Shown here in pieces: positions 41,791 through 53,475 of a DNA stretch of 64,000 bases. The notes under the pieces were generated by a model. The model was not told the DNA's origin. It saw only the letters and a list, made by a program, of their open reading frames with translations, and made no database searches. Both the position numbers and the translations under genes were made by a program. The stretch covers positions 210,619,632 to 210,683,631 of the forward strand of contig NC_134568.1 of the NCBI RefSeq assembly GCF_050947875.1. The letters are read 5' to 3'. Numbering within the stretch: position 1 is the first letter of the stretch; every line of letters begins with the position of its first letter. The stretch is from Dermacentor variabilis (lineage: Eukaryota; Arthropoda; Arachnida; Ixodida; Ixodidae).

Positions 41791-44360
41791 GAATTGTATT
41801 GCGAGCACGGTGGTAGCAGGGTCGTCAGTTGCTTGCACGCACGAAATGTTCAAACCATGTCTGACTGATTGAAGACAGCACTACTGTAGGTTACATGAGG
41901 CATAGCATTCCTGACTTCCTAGTGTATAGGCCTGCAGCGTTCGTGGGAAACTATGGGCCAGTTCCCCCCCATTTTTTCCTTCTCATTAGCTCTAGTATAA
42001 GCGCTGTCCAAAGCTGTAGAAAGGCTCTTGAAGACACCTATGGTAACTGTCAAGGTCGTTTGCTGTGCATGATGCTCAGAGCCGTATTGATGCAGCAGTC
42101 CGTCTCGCCACTCTTTAGTATTTACTCGGGAGCGCAAGTTTCGGATGGCCAGAGGCAGGCAAACACAACAACAAGCAGATGATATGCGGCTCTGGGCTTC
42201 TTGGTAAGCGCTGAAAACTTTTTCCTTTTCTTGCTTTTTTCACACAAGTTTTAAGTGCTGTTCAAATTCAATGGAAATATATTGTGTACCTAGGCACGTT
42301 CGAGGTCGCATGCATGCGTCAGATTTGGGAAACACATTTATTTTATTTGTTTCCAAAAGTTTCATTCCAGATCCCCTACAGGACACAGGTTGGAAAAGTG
42401 TGTTTGTACTTCCTGCAGTTGCAATGACATAACATTGCGAAGTCAATCATGAAGACAAAGCCGGTGATATTTATTACAGTAGCTGCTTCTGGACCGATTA
42501 GATACCTGCAGCTTGGCTTTGCTTCATTACATTGGCTTAGCTAGAATATCATCCAAAATGGCTGCCAATGCCTGCACGCCAAGCACTTAAATATCTCCTC
42601 TTTTGGTTGAAATGTATCCTAAGTCGCACCTTGCACATCACGCAGATTACATAATCACCTCAGCGTCGAGCGCATCTACGGGAACACCTGCACATTCAAT
42701 TGGTCGGCGCTTCCTCGTGCCATTCGGTTATGGACGCTCTTCCTGATTTCATTGTCTCTGAAACAAATCCTGATAAATTCCACCAGCTCATGAGTTCATG
42801 TTCCACTGCCTAACTTCAACAAAATGCATGGTCCTTTTTTTTTTTTTTTCAAGTTGTATGTGTTCTGTGTGCTCTCTTGTTTATGAGCTCATTGTGATTT
42901 CCCTTATTTGTCTTGTGTTTTTATCATATGACATTGGAGTAGATACTTTTGTATATTGTTTGCTGAAAGAACTGTATCTTTTGCCCTTTCTCTAATATGT
43001 ATGTTGCCATCTCCTATTATTTTTGTGCAATTCTCTAATGTTGATATAAAAAGTTGTGTATACATTTCTGTATGGTCTAATATTCATGTATGTATATTAT
43101 GTTTTGTTATATGCCCCTAATATATACTCTTCTAGTCCTTCTGTGACGCCCCCCTTACCCAATGCCTCATAGGAGGCCTGTAAGGAAATCTTAAATAAGT
43201 AAGAGGCCAGCATCAGAGATGGAGTGTTGTTTCTGCATGCTAAGGAAGATGCGAGTTCAAAAACTAGTTCATTCTGGCATGTACGAATGCAGGCTCCCAT
43301 GAAGCATCCCTCTGCCCTAATGCTCATTGCATGGCTTTGAATGCACTTCCCAGCACGAAGTCAAATCACCAGTCTGGGTCCGGATGATACTTGAGAGGAC
43401 TGTTGTGGCACTTTGTTTATTCTTGCATTTGCTTTAAATCCTCATGGATACCAGTATGACATAAGTGTGTATTTTATAAAAATGTATGAAATATAAATGC
43501 ATTAACTTTGAGTACAGTCAATAAAAATATGAAGCTATAAACCAACCAACCAGATTACGTGTTATTGACTTTTGATTCACAGAATTTCATGCCAGCACTG
43601 ATGGAGTAGCTGGCCATTTATATCTTTCAGTGTTTTTTTAAATAAATTAGAGCTTTGGACCATGTATTAATGGATGCCACCTTAAGCCTTCATGCCAGGC
43701 TGCAACTATGATGTGTACATTTATTGAGGCTGTGAATTTTGTCTTCTACTATACATGCATAGTTCCCTTGTCAGAGTGCATAATCCTGTTAGGGAAGTGC
43801 GAAAGGGGATACGTTCACTGTCAACTCCTTGTGTTTGCAACGAACAAGAGTGTTCACTTCAATCACATAATTGCATGGAATAACATGAGTGGCATAGGTC
43901 ACCGGTGGATCATGGCAGTTCTCCCTTCTATGCGACAGTGAAAAGCTTCTGCCTGTGGTGTGCAAATAATGTTATTCCTAAGCATTAATGCTGGTAAAAT
44001 ATTGCTATTGCAGGCAGTTGCAGAATTTCCATAGCCCAACCACAACCCATCCTGCATTGTGTTAAAATGTGTAAATTGTGTTCGGGTTAGTTCATAGGTT
44101 AGCCATCTCAAAAACATGACTGTTTAATCATGTCTTTGAGACTACTGCTGGAACTGTTCTGAGCGAACAAATTTTGAAGACTCACACTGACGTCTTCTCG
44201 AGCGTGGCTACAAAAGACACTGATTGAGGTACACAAATAGAATCACACTGGCAGAAAAAGAATCTTGCGGTACAGAAAATTAATAAGGGAGTTCATAGTA
44301 AACATGCATGCACTAAGATAGGATGTTAGTAATCATAATGTTAAGGTATTTACAATCGTC
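41791..44360. other. Intergenic DNA with a LINE 3'-end fragment
   Basis: At about 42800-43200 lies sequence that looks like a LINE 3' UTR, ending gccccccttacccaatgcctcataggaggcctgtaagg. The same end, inverted, is next to a (TTTA)n run at 48325-48430. The remaining sequence shows no gene. An aataaaa motif at 43520 is isolated. Confidence 0.4.
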
Positions 44361-44870
44361 AAAGGAGTACTGACATATGACACTTTCAACTTTTCATTTT
44401 TAATGTTAAGTGATTGTCCTGGGCCTTGAAACCCCAGAAAAAATACTAGTAAGTTTCAAAGCACCCTAAATAATTTACTATAATAGCTTTCTATGAACCA
44501 GTTTCAGTTACATTTTCCCAGGAGGTGTATAAGTTGTGTAGTCACGATCAAATGGGGGCTGAACACTGCAACATTTCTGCACTTGCTCCAGCTCACTCGG
44601 TTGTCTAGGTCATCTGCTACACTGCTAGTAACTACTCAGCCCGATGTAGTAGTATAATAGACCACTGCATTGAGCCAGAGCGAGTGCCAAAACATTGCAA
44701 TGTTCTGGTTCCATGTGACTGTTTTCTGTATCGAGACATCACAACACATACACCTCCTGGGAAAGGAAACCACAACTGGTTGTTTCCTTTTAAAATTTAA
44801 AAAAATTTTATGGTGCTCTGAGGCTGGCCAGTATATTTCTAGGGTTTTGAGGTCATGTCAGTGCTCCTTT
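44361..44870. mobile_element. MITE with aaaggagtactgacat ends
   Basis: The terminal inverted repeats are aaaggagtactgacat (44361) and atgtcagtgctccttt (44855-44870), imperfect at one position. Within them the cccagaaaaaatactagtaa / cagtatatttctaggg and ccaggaggtgtat / acacctcctggga blocks also mirror each other, so the whole 510 bp is palindromic. No coding frame was recognised. Confidence 0.75.
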
Positions 44871-46190
44871 AAATGCGTTTACCAAAGTTCCATTAAGAAA
44901 ATATGTTTAGTTATTATGGTTAAGGCAGTCAGATATCCTCATGCTCTTGCATTTCGTGTCATTTAGTTGCATAAGCCATTGGTCATGCCATGAGGATACA
45001 TGGTCAAGGTCTGTGAGCTTAGTCACAGGGTATTTTTCATATTTCGTGCGTTTCTTTTTCAGCCAGAAAAAATAAGCATGCAATCAGCATCTTGCTGAAA
45101 ACATCAGAGTTCGATGTTTCTTATAGTTGTCTACAACTCCTTAACTGATGCCTTGACAATTGGAGCTGAAATTCCCTATTTACATGATTAACCGTAATCA
45201 AGCAATCATTGTAATCAACAACTAAATTACTGGTGCGTGCTCACCTCAGCTGTGACTAATGTGTGCTTGGTTCCGGTCATGTAAAATTATCCCTGTTCTT
45301 TAAAGCTCAATGCATGGTAGTGGGGACACCTCGTATACAGTATTGAAGCAACTGGCACAATAGTAGAATCAGCATCATAATGGATGGTGCTACGTGAGAT
45401 GCTTCATTCTGGTACTTTGCTATTTGATAGTCCTCACCTGTCTGAGCCACCTGGCTTTGCCGCATGTTTTGCACTGCTATTACAATGTTGATATTCTGTG
45501 CAGGCATGGTGGCCAATCTGAAAGTAGCACTTTTGAGTTTTTCTTTCCTTGCTCTTGGTGACAGTCAAGGCAGTATTTGCAGCAGAGAGTTGCCTAGTAA
45601 GCAAATTTAGCCAAGTGAACATCTCATGCAACAATTTTGCTTTTGCCTTCATGTACGAACAACATAAACAGTCAAGATGCTACAACATGTCTGTAACACT
45701 AAAGTGCCTTCGTTGCATGAGATGCACAGGCAGCGATGAGACACTTCAGTTGAGAATTGAGAGTGTTGTGTTTTGCACATTGTGTTTTTGTCAACGTGAA
45801 CTATGCACATCATTTTATTTTTCATCCTATCCATCTGAAGTAGCATGTTAGGCTTGCTGCGAGGCAAAGCTTTCCAGAATCCATTAAATAGCCTCTATCT
45901 CTCTGCCTCTCATGTTTATAAAAGAACATGTTTGCAAGAATTTTTTTGACACTATAGCTCGACTATGCACTCCGTACATGCTGAAGTAGGCGGGTATGAA
46001 GTCATTATGTGCTGGAGAAAGGTAGAACAAGGGGATTTATGAGAGGTTTCATATATAAGGGGTTTCCTGGAAGTAACTACCACACAAGAAAATAGTCAAC
46101 AAAATAAAGGAATGTATTCTGCACAAATAGCCCTTCGAGAAGTGATTGCACAGCAGCTCCATGTTTTTTATAAGAATCTTACAAAGTGTC
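44871..46190. other. Intergenic DNA without recognised genes
   Basis: No gene or clear repeat is seen. Short open frames overlap one another and lack domains. Confidence 0.4.
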
Positions 46191-46196
46191 ATTTGG

Positions 46197-46420
46197 TTAA
46201 GGTAGATTCAGATTAAAGTAGATGATAGGGAATTTCATCCATTCCAGCACAACCTTGTTGCTTTCATCATTATGTGCTATAACACCAGATTTTTGTGCAC
46301 TGAATCTCAAACCTAAAGCATCCGCCTTCCCTCCACAAATATCCACCAATTTTTTGAGATCATTCAATTGTCTGTAGAAAGATGATATCATCCACATATA
46401 TCAGTCCTGGTAAGCAATGC
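46197..46420 (-). pseudogene. Non-LTR reverse transcriptase fragment
   Basis: Minus-strand translation gives GLIYVDDIIF (46415-46385, the active-site box), then after a frameshift a KKLVDICGGKADALGLRFSA segment and QKSGVIAH. These are RT block D-E sequences. This is a short relic whose clade is not clear. Confidence 0.6.
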
Positions 46421-46910
46421 CACCCTAGTTTGCACAGTTGTCTGACACAAAAAACTTATTTCCAATCATTTTTCTATTCTCCTTAGATAGATGATAACAG
46501 CATTGCTGACCGTGGGCATCATTGCCAAAGTCCCCCTTTTTTTTTTGCATTGTCTACTCCTCATCCCTTCCAAATTCACTGCGTGGTGTTCTCCCTATAA
46601 AGTTTTTGTGATAAGCACACAGTTATACTGCTTATGCCTTTCTGCTCCAGAATATGCCGTAACAGGGAGGTGTGCAGATTTCCGTGTAGACCCTTAATAT
46701 CTAACACGCTTTCTAGATGTCATCATCGACAGAGATATTTCATGGAATCCCCGCTGTGGTCACTTAAAGAAGCCACTAAGGTCCATTGTGCACCTCTTCA
46801 GATTTTTTGGCAGCAAGACGTGGGGCAAATCAATGACACCCATGCTTCAACTATACCGAGCACTTTCTCTGGGATTTTTATGATACAGCCTATCTTTCAG
46901 GTCCAATACA

Positions 46911-47660
46911 GTCAACTCTCGTTACAACAGACCCTGATAATCTGATAAAAAACGTAAGTTTTATCCGAAGTCCGTAATATCCGAGACGCCTCACTTCCGA
47001 AGCTTTTGTAGCGATGTCTAACAACTTTATTGCAAAGAGCGAGGGATGAATGTCCAAAGTAAAAAAACAAACAAAAAAGTCACAGTTTCGCCAGAAAGGC
47101 GAAGCATCGATTGCGATAGCAAATTGAACAAGATAAGCGCGGCAGCAGCAGTGAGCGAATTGACCTTCATGCTGTCTCTCGCTTCAACGCGAATTAAACG
47201 TCGAAAGCTCAACACATACGAAGCTCTTTGTCCACATCACAGATAGTTTCGAAGATACGACGGCCGCACTGCTGCGCCGTTAGCAGCCACCGGAGTAGAA
47301 TCCCCCTCTTTCCCTCGCCTCCCCCCCCCCTGCCCACCCGTGCCTCGCGTGCAAAAGATGGCGCACTTCCGCCCCCCCCCCCTTTCCTCCCTGCCTCGCA
47401 CGCAAGATATTGAGCCGCGATCGTCAACTAACCCTGGCAAGCCAGTTGCCAGCCCTTGTCGACACAGCAAAAGTCCGTTTTATATGTCCGTCTTTTACAA
47501 AAACTGCTGCTAGTTTCGTCCACTGTAACCGATAGTCTGTTGTAGCATGGTCCGTTAAACGCGAACTTAATTGCATTAATAAACTAGAGCAAACTAAGGC
47601 TGAAATATGGTCCATTATATCCGAAAGTCTGTTTGTACACAGGTTCATCGTAAGGAGCGT
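46911..47660. mobile_element. DNA-element insertion with dispersed repeat copy 2
   Basis: It begins cagtcaactctcgttacaacagaccctgat, like pogo/Tigger-type ends, and near its right end reads ggtccattatatccgaaagtct in inverted relation. Dispersed repeat copy 2 (47068-47440, gtcacagtttcgccagaaaggcgaagcat and so on) lies inside. It separates the LINE thumb from its RNase H. No transposase was found. Confidence 0.55.
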
Positions 47661-47863
47661 AGACAGTATTGGAAAAACCAACGTTTGTGCTCTTCAGAGC
47701 ATACAAGGACAAGCTCATCACTCATATTTAGGTCTACCTCGGTGCCCTTCAACTACTGCAGCGATTGCCATTGCCAGAGAACACTCAGTCTCAACTTACA
47801 TAGCTACTGAGATGCTTAAGCGCATATTTGGCAATTTTCCTAGACCCCCAATGACCACCTCAA

Positions 47864-48330
47864 TTGCTTGCCAGTCGAGAGACCTCAGGCTACATGTACA
47901 AGAACAATTTTTACTCACCAGCCAACACTTCAAAAGTGCTTCGCACCAGTTGCAAGATTTCCATTGCCTTTGTGGTGTATGCAGAAGCCTCAAATATGCC
48001 TACAAATACCAGAGATTACAAAGAGGGCCCAGATGTCATGAACAGTCAGCTTACTTATTGCTGTTGCAAAGTGTATGCGGACCACATTCACATCTACATG
48101 GACAGTTCAGCCATGTCTACCAATTCAACCGCCACTGTCTTCGTTCCGGCCCATCTGGTCACAGCTAAATTTAGTATGTTGCATGTGACCAGGTCCACAG
48201 GGCCAGAAATTGCCACTCTTCTAGCATATATTGAACGAAAATCACCTTGTAAGTTGGCAGTGCTCTACGATTCTAAAGCAGCCCTCCAAACCCTGCAGGC
48301 AGCACTATGTCATTGTAACTATGAACAGAT
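47864..48330 (+). pseudogene. LINE RNase H domain (I-clade copy 2)
   Basis: A 178-codon open frame includes HIHIYMDSSAMS (first D), GPEIATLLAYIE (E) and LAVLYDSKAALQTLQAAL (D). These match the RNase H of I-clade LINEs. The frame then runs into the (TTTA)n insertion. Confidence 0.75.
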
Positions 48331-48366
<36 letters not shown>

Positions 48367-48430
48367 AGATACCTTACAGGCCCCTAGAGGCATTGTGTAA
48401 GGGGGGAGAGTACACTCAAAGATCATAATA
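48325..48430 (-). repeat. LINE 3'-end fragment with (TTTA)n
   Basis: The nine-unit ttta run (48329-48366) and adjoining ttacaggcccctagaggcattgtgtaagggggga are the reverse complement of a LINE 3' UTR end with a (TAAA)n tail. A similar end is at 43140-43185. It interrupts the RNase H. Confidence 0.7.
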
Positions 48431-48499
48431 TACAGTCAACATGATTTCAAACATGATAGAAATTTATAATCGTGCTGCTGGAAAAGGACATGGTGTTAT

Positions 48500-49057
48500 T
48501 TTCCAGTGACTACCTGGTCTTTGCAGCATTTTTGGCAATCACCTTGCTGATGAAGCTGCTAGATCAGCCCACAATAACACCCAGACTGTGATCATACCAC
48601 TATCAAGAACGGACACTTGCAAGCGAACTTCAACAAATTGCTCAAGGCATCACGCTTGCTCTTCACAATGCTTGATCCATCACTGCAACTGTGATTCCCG
48701 TCAAACCTCTACTAGTGGGACACTACACTACTGTGCAGGCTACGATTGGGTGTAGCTTTCACAAACACACACTCCTTCCTCATTGGAATGCCTGACTCTC
48801 CTCTACGTAACCACTGTAGCAGCAAGGAGACATCGAGCACCTCCTTTGCCACTGCACCCGCTTTGATGCCCAACGTCAGCTTCTTCGAAGTGCATTCAAT
48901 CAACTGGGCAGTACACACTTTACAGAGACAAAGATTCTTAGTGCTTGGACTCGTTCATCATCAAGCCAGAAATCTGTGCATGCTCTCATCATTTTTTAAA
49001 GTCAGCAGATCTGAAAGGTCACCTGTAGACACCCTACACCTGCTATGGTGCAAGTGA
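48500..49057 (+). pseudogene. LINE C-terminal domain (I-clade copy 2)
   Basis: The frame 48746-49057 has LRLGVAFTNTHSFLIGMPDSPL, the conserved C-terminal region of I-clade LINEs, with the zinc-like cysteine site partly lost, then a CSSKETSSTS region and an SFFKVSRSER end before the stop. Confidence 0.7.
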
Positions 49058-49060
49058 ACT

Positions 49061-51110
49061 ATCTCTTTCTCTTTGCCTTCTTTCTACTTTCGATCCCTCA
49101 TCCACTCTCCCCTGTGCAGCGTAGCAAACCAGATGTCCGTCTGGTTAACTTTCCTGCCTTTCCTTGTTTCTCTCTCTCTCTCTCACTCTAACAACGCTAT
49201 ACGCAGAGTACTCTTTTTTTATGCACGTGTGTACAAGATATAAAACCTGATACATTTAGTCTTCTTTTCAGATTACGTTTCTTGTTTCTTATATGATTAA
49301 GGTTTTCGTATTCAACTTGTTTGTCCAGTCCTACCAATTGGTAGATGCTATTCGTCAACAGCACAACAAGACATGGTCAGAGTTTATTCTGGGTATCCCG
49401 AGTTTTCCTTTATATCTTGTTCGGTGCACAGGTTGTGACATATTTTATTATCTGTTTAATGTTTATATATTTAATTTTAGCTTTAATTATTATTTTCCAG
49501 TGCATACGTGTTGCCAACAGCCTTGTACACAAACTTGAATTGCTGATGAGGGAAATTAGCACAACACAAGAAAACAAACAATGTAACGGAAGACAAAGAC
49601 AAGCGCTTGCTTCGTCTTCCCTTTCCGCGTTTCTTTTTTTTCCGCTAATTTCGCTCATCAGCAATGCAAGAAAGCTATCCCAACAATTATTCCTTCTAGA
49701 GCAAACTTGAGTCTTTGGGAGAAAGGTGGCTAGGATAAACCAGTGTGAGCAGATCCTTCCCCATTGTACTAGCCTTGTTTATTCACAGTGTGCTCATTTG
49801 GCAAGATTCCCAGTGAACTTTCATGCAAGGATACCATCTGTGCTTTGAAGTTGCTTAAAACAGCAATCTCACTTTCATGGAGCAGGCCATGGCATTGTTC
49901 AGCTTGCTCTAAAACAGAGTTTTGTGGCATTTAATGCTCTCTTAATCAGCACTGGGTAAAAAGGGGGACCATTATGTCTTTTCCAGAGTAATAGCACTTT
50001 TCGTTGGCAGGGCTTGAACAGCTCTGTCGTCCCAAAGGCCAGAAGCATGCCACAAACCATATCTCAGCAAAGCAGGACAGCCTATGAATGTTTGATTAAA
50101 TGGACATTGTACGGGTGCAGCCAAAAAACTTCGCAAAGAAGTTGCCAAATATTTTAATCTGCCAGGTCACATCAAACAACTTAAACTTTACATTCTGCAA
50201 TCACTTTCATTTTCCCTGTGACAGAAAGTGTAGTCACACATCCCATTCACAAGTTCAAGACATTGCAACCAACAGGCATTAACGTTTCAAATGGAGGTCT
50301 CAAATCAATTCCTTATACTAATGACACGGATGTGAACAACAGTGCTCTATTTTAGCAGTTTTACAGCTGGTAGGTATAGAGGTAACCATACCCGTTTTTA
50401 CAAGTCATGTTTATTTTTGCTAATTCAATTGTGCAAACATTTCGTTTTTCTTTTCTGTCAGCAAGCAATCTGTTTGTGCCCCCTTGCTTGCTTTTCTTGT
50501 TCGCACTTTTCTCTCTTTGCTCAGCACCTATTGCTAGTCCTCCCAGCTTTCTTCTTCACTCATTTTCTTTAACTGTCCAAACGTGGTATTTTTGCTTACA
50601 GTCTCTATTTTGGCAACACTAAGCACATCAGATGAACTCCACTTACACACAACATTTTTCCTTGTTTCTTTCTACCGTTCTAGTTACCTTTTTTTTTGTC
50701 CTCTCCTTGGGGCTGCTTTATCTCTCTCGTTTCAGAACAGCTCAAGGTTTGAGAGCTGCCTGCTTCCATCAGCAGCCCCACACTTTTCAGCACCCTTTTA
50801 CCCAGCCCTCACCTTTCCCTTTGTTGCCAGTTAATGCTTCTTGCCTGTATAAGGTCTGTATAAACCCTCCTAAGGGGTGGGGGGGGGGGGGTAAGGCAGC
50901 TTTCGCACTGACGAAGACAAGTCCTCTTGTTGAGATGTTGGCTGTGGACTGAGGCTTCTCATGGTTGCCCGCTGTTAGTTGATACACAAGTCTACATCTG
51001 TCTGCGACACTTTTTTCATGCTTTAATGCTCTTCGGGCATGTGAATTTCATGGAGGCATACATTCCTCCCTTTAATGGACAGCAGAGAGACTTGTAAACT
51101 GATCCAACAA
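49061..51110. other. Intergenic DNA with one foldback hairpin
   Basis: A hairpin at 49540-49664 has arms ttgctgatgagggaaattagc and gctaatttcgctcatcagcaa around a palindromic centre (gaagacaaagacaagcgcttgcttcgtcttcc is split as gaagac...gtcttcc). A G run lies at about 50879-50892. No gene is seen; much of the rest is T-rich. Confidence 0.5.
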
Positions 51111-51116
51111 AACAAC

Positions 51117-51122
51117 TTTATT
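51117..51122 (-). terminator. Candidate poly(A) signal AATAAA of the CAP-domain gene
   Basis: The minus strand reads gagaaataaagttgttttgttgg: AATAAA followed by a GT-rich element, the expected layout of a vertebrate/arthropod 3' end. It is 2.1 kb downstream of the stop at 53243. No other gene lies between, so a 2.1-kb 3' UTR is plausible but not proven. Confidence 0.5.
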
Positions 51123-52017
51123 TCTCAAAAAAAGGCATAAAAAAAAACAATACATCACTCTTTGGTCTCTGACCCAACGCACGAAAGCGAACCATAATAT
51201 CATACATTGGGCGTAGTGTGTGCTTAAGCAAGGAATGTCGTGTGCTACAAGTAAACAAGATACTTGCAATCACTTTAGTCAGAAATATACAATGATCACT
51301 GTGTGGCAATGAGACAGCCCACAAATATACTTTCTTCATCTCGTAATGTCTTTTGAATGCCCTGTACTAATACTTCAGCAGGTTTGATCATGGGCACAAG
51401 TACACCCCACCTTTCATATTCAGGAGATGCTTAAAGTGAAAAAAAATAGCTACACAAAGCTTTACAAGTTACAAGTTCCCTGTTTTCATGCTGTTTGACA
51501 GGAAAACAAACAGTAGCAAATCTGTGATGGCTACTCAACCGCAGTGGGTGTTCTGAAAAAAAAGCTTTTGGTTTTAACATTCTATAAAATTCAGTCTTGT
51601 CACACATGTTGAGAGGCTAAAGTGGTCACAACCACGTTAATGCAATATGGAACGTGAACATTAAACTGCAATTTGGAGGTTGTCTTGTTGTCTTTCGGTA
51701 TTCAAACCCTACAACACTGGTCTTGTAAAACCAACCAATCCAGATACATAAATCATCTTGCCTTGTGTTACAAAACTGCCCTTGACGTCAACTTCAGCTA
51801 CAATGTACACATCATTAGAGGCCAATTATAGTGCATGCTTCCTGCATTATGCAGTGTTCAGAAATGGAGATCTCACTACTAAATTGATCATGCTCACTCA
51901 CTACCTGTTATTTACTTGTCAGCATAGATCTCTTTATCTACTCACACAGAATACTGATGCCAATGCATAAAGGAATGCAAAAGGATAGACAGTAGGGCGA
52001 GTTGGTACGGTAACATG

Positions 52018-52175
52018 ATCTTGGCTTGTAGCGCGAAATGAACACGGACACGTCCGTGTTCATCCTGTCTCGTCCTGTCGATCTTGGCTTGTAGCGCGAA
52101 GTGAACACGGACACGTCCGTGTTCGTCCTGTCTGCTCCTTTCTGTGTCCGTGTTCACTTCCCGCTACAAGATAAG
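52018..52175. repeat. Tandem and inverted copies of a ~60-bp hairpin unit
   Basis: The unit gatcttggcttgtagcgcgaa(a/g)tgaacacgg appears twice in tandem (52018, 52080), each followed by the palindrome acacggacacgtccgtgt. A third copy, inverted, ends the run (gtgtccgtgttcacttcccgctacaag, 52144-52170). It is a small foldback structure in what is probably the 3' UTR or flank of the CAP-domain gene. Confidence 0.8.
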
Positions 52176-53242
52176 AGCATAAAGGAATGTTGAAGTAGAG
52201 ACAACTGGCATGCTTTCATCCACCAGCAGGAGTTCTTTTCCACAAATTTAGTGAAACTATGTTACAATATAACACAGGTCATGATTTCGTGCTTATTTGT
52301 ATTTGTTGTCAGACTATTATAGTTAAATTCTCAAAACACTACATTTGCAACTTTGGCAACTGTATATTTGGCCTTGGAAAAAGTAAAGGAAAATGGAAGA
52401 GCCTCACACAGATTTTAGAAAGGAAGCATAATGTCCTGAAGGCAGGATGAAGAATCTACATCAAAACAAAAACTGTTGTGGAGCGCTTTAATTTAAACGT
52501 TCACTTCTCATTAAGTTGTGAGTGTGTATGCTTAACAAAACAAGTAAGGTGGGAAAAAGGTATCAGCTCTATGACTGGCCCAGTCTCATGTGCCTCTCTC
52601 TGCATTCTTTCTTTGAGAGTTGCTTAGTGTGTCTTCATGCAAATGTGACATGTCAAGCACAAATAGCTCAAGTGCACATATAAAAACCTTTAAAAGCTTA
52701 CATGTGCAAAAACACTTGTACGATACAATTTACATAGTAAATATATATGTTTGTGCTCTGAAAATAATGGTTTATAAAACTTGCGGTTGATGCCTTAGTC
52801 ATGGCAGCTTTAGAATACACTGGTGTTTACTCACATTTGCATCTAAGCATACGTACTTATGCTACTTTTGAACACAGCTCAGATAAACTTTGCGCTCACA
52901 TAGTGTCCTTCAGTCCTAAAAACATACATTTCGCTGCTCTGGCAGACCAGCTCATGCATTGTTGTATACATATGTTTGTATTTTGTTCTCTAATGCTTAT
53001 GCTCTCCTTTACTGGACCAAAACGGTGCATAGACACTGCAGTAGTGCTTACGTTGACATTGGCACTTGACACCAAGATTACTTGTAATAATGCGGGTAAT
53101 ACTGTGCAGAAAGGATTTTTTGGTAAGCGAACTTCTGAACCAGGAAATGCAGACTTTCTGATAACTGAACTTTGACAGAAAAAAGCTCGTATATATACAA
53201 TCTTGCAAAGCAGCCATGCGCTCATCCGCGATGGCGCCGTGC

Positions 53243-53475
53243 TCACTTCTTGGGCGGCAGCACATTCTGGGCGAAGGATCCGATGAGGTTGCCTGCGGGG
53301 TTGTAGTTGGCCACAACGATCAGCTTGCCAGTAGCTGTGCGGGCGCGGGCCGTGCCCAGCTCTGTGCTGGCCTTCCAGACAACTTGCGTGAAGTGACCGG
53401 AGCCGAGGCTACGCGGCTCGCAGCCGAACTGGTGCTGCTTGATCTCGCTATACCACGAATCGACTGCTTCTTGCC
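53243..53475 (-). CDS. CAP-domain gene, last exon
   Basis: Two bases plus 77 codons including the stop. Acceptor gtttgcag|gg. It encodes QEAVDSWYSEIKQHQF, the CAP1 signature GHFTQVVWKAS, the CAP2 signature ANYNPAGN and the end QNVLPPKK. The glycine codon at the junction (g|gg) matches the preceding exon. Confidence 0.9.

Larger units (their letters stand above)
46480..49060 (+). mobile_element. I-clade LINE, copy 2, with two insertions
   Basis: Order: RT end and thumb (46500-46910), an insertion (about 46911-47660), connector and RNase H (47680-48330), a LINE 3'-end insertion with (TTTA)n (48325-48430), and C-terminal domain (48500-49057). RNase H is preserved in part. It belongs to the same clade as the element at 7590-17280. 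Confidence 0.72.
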
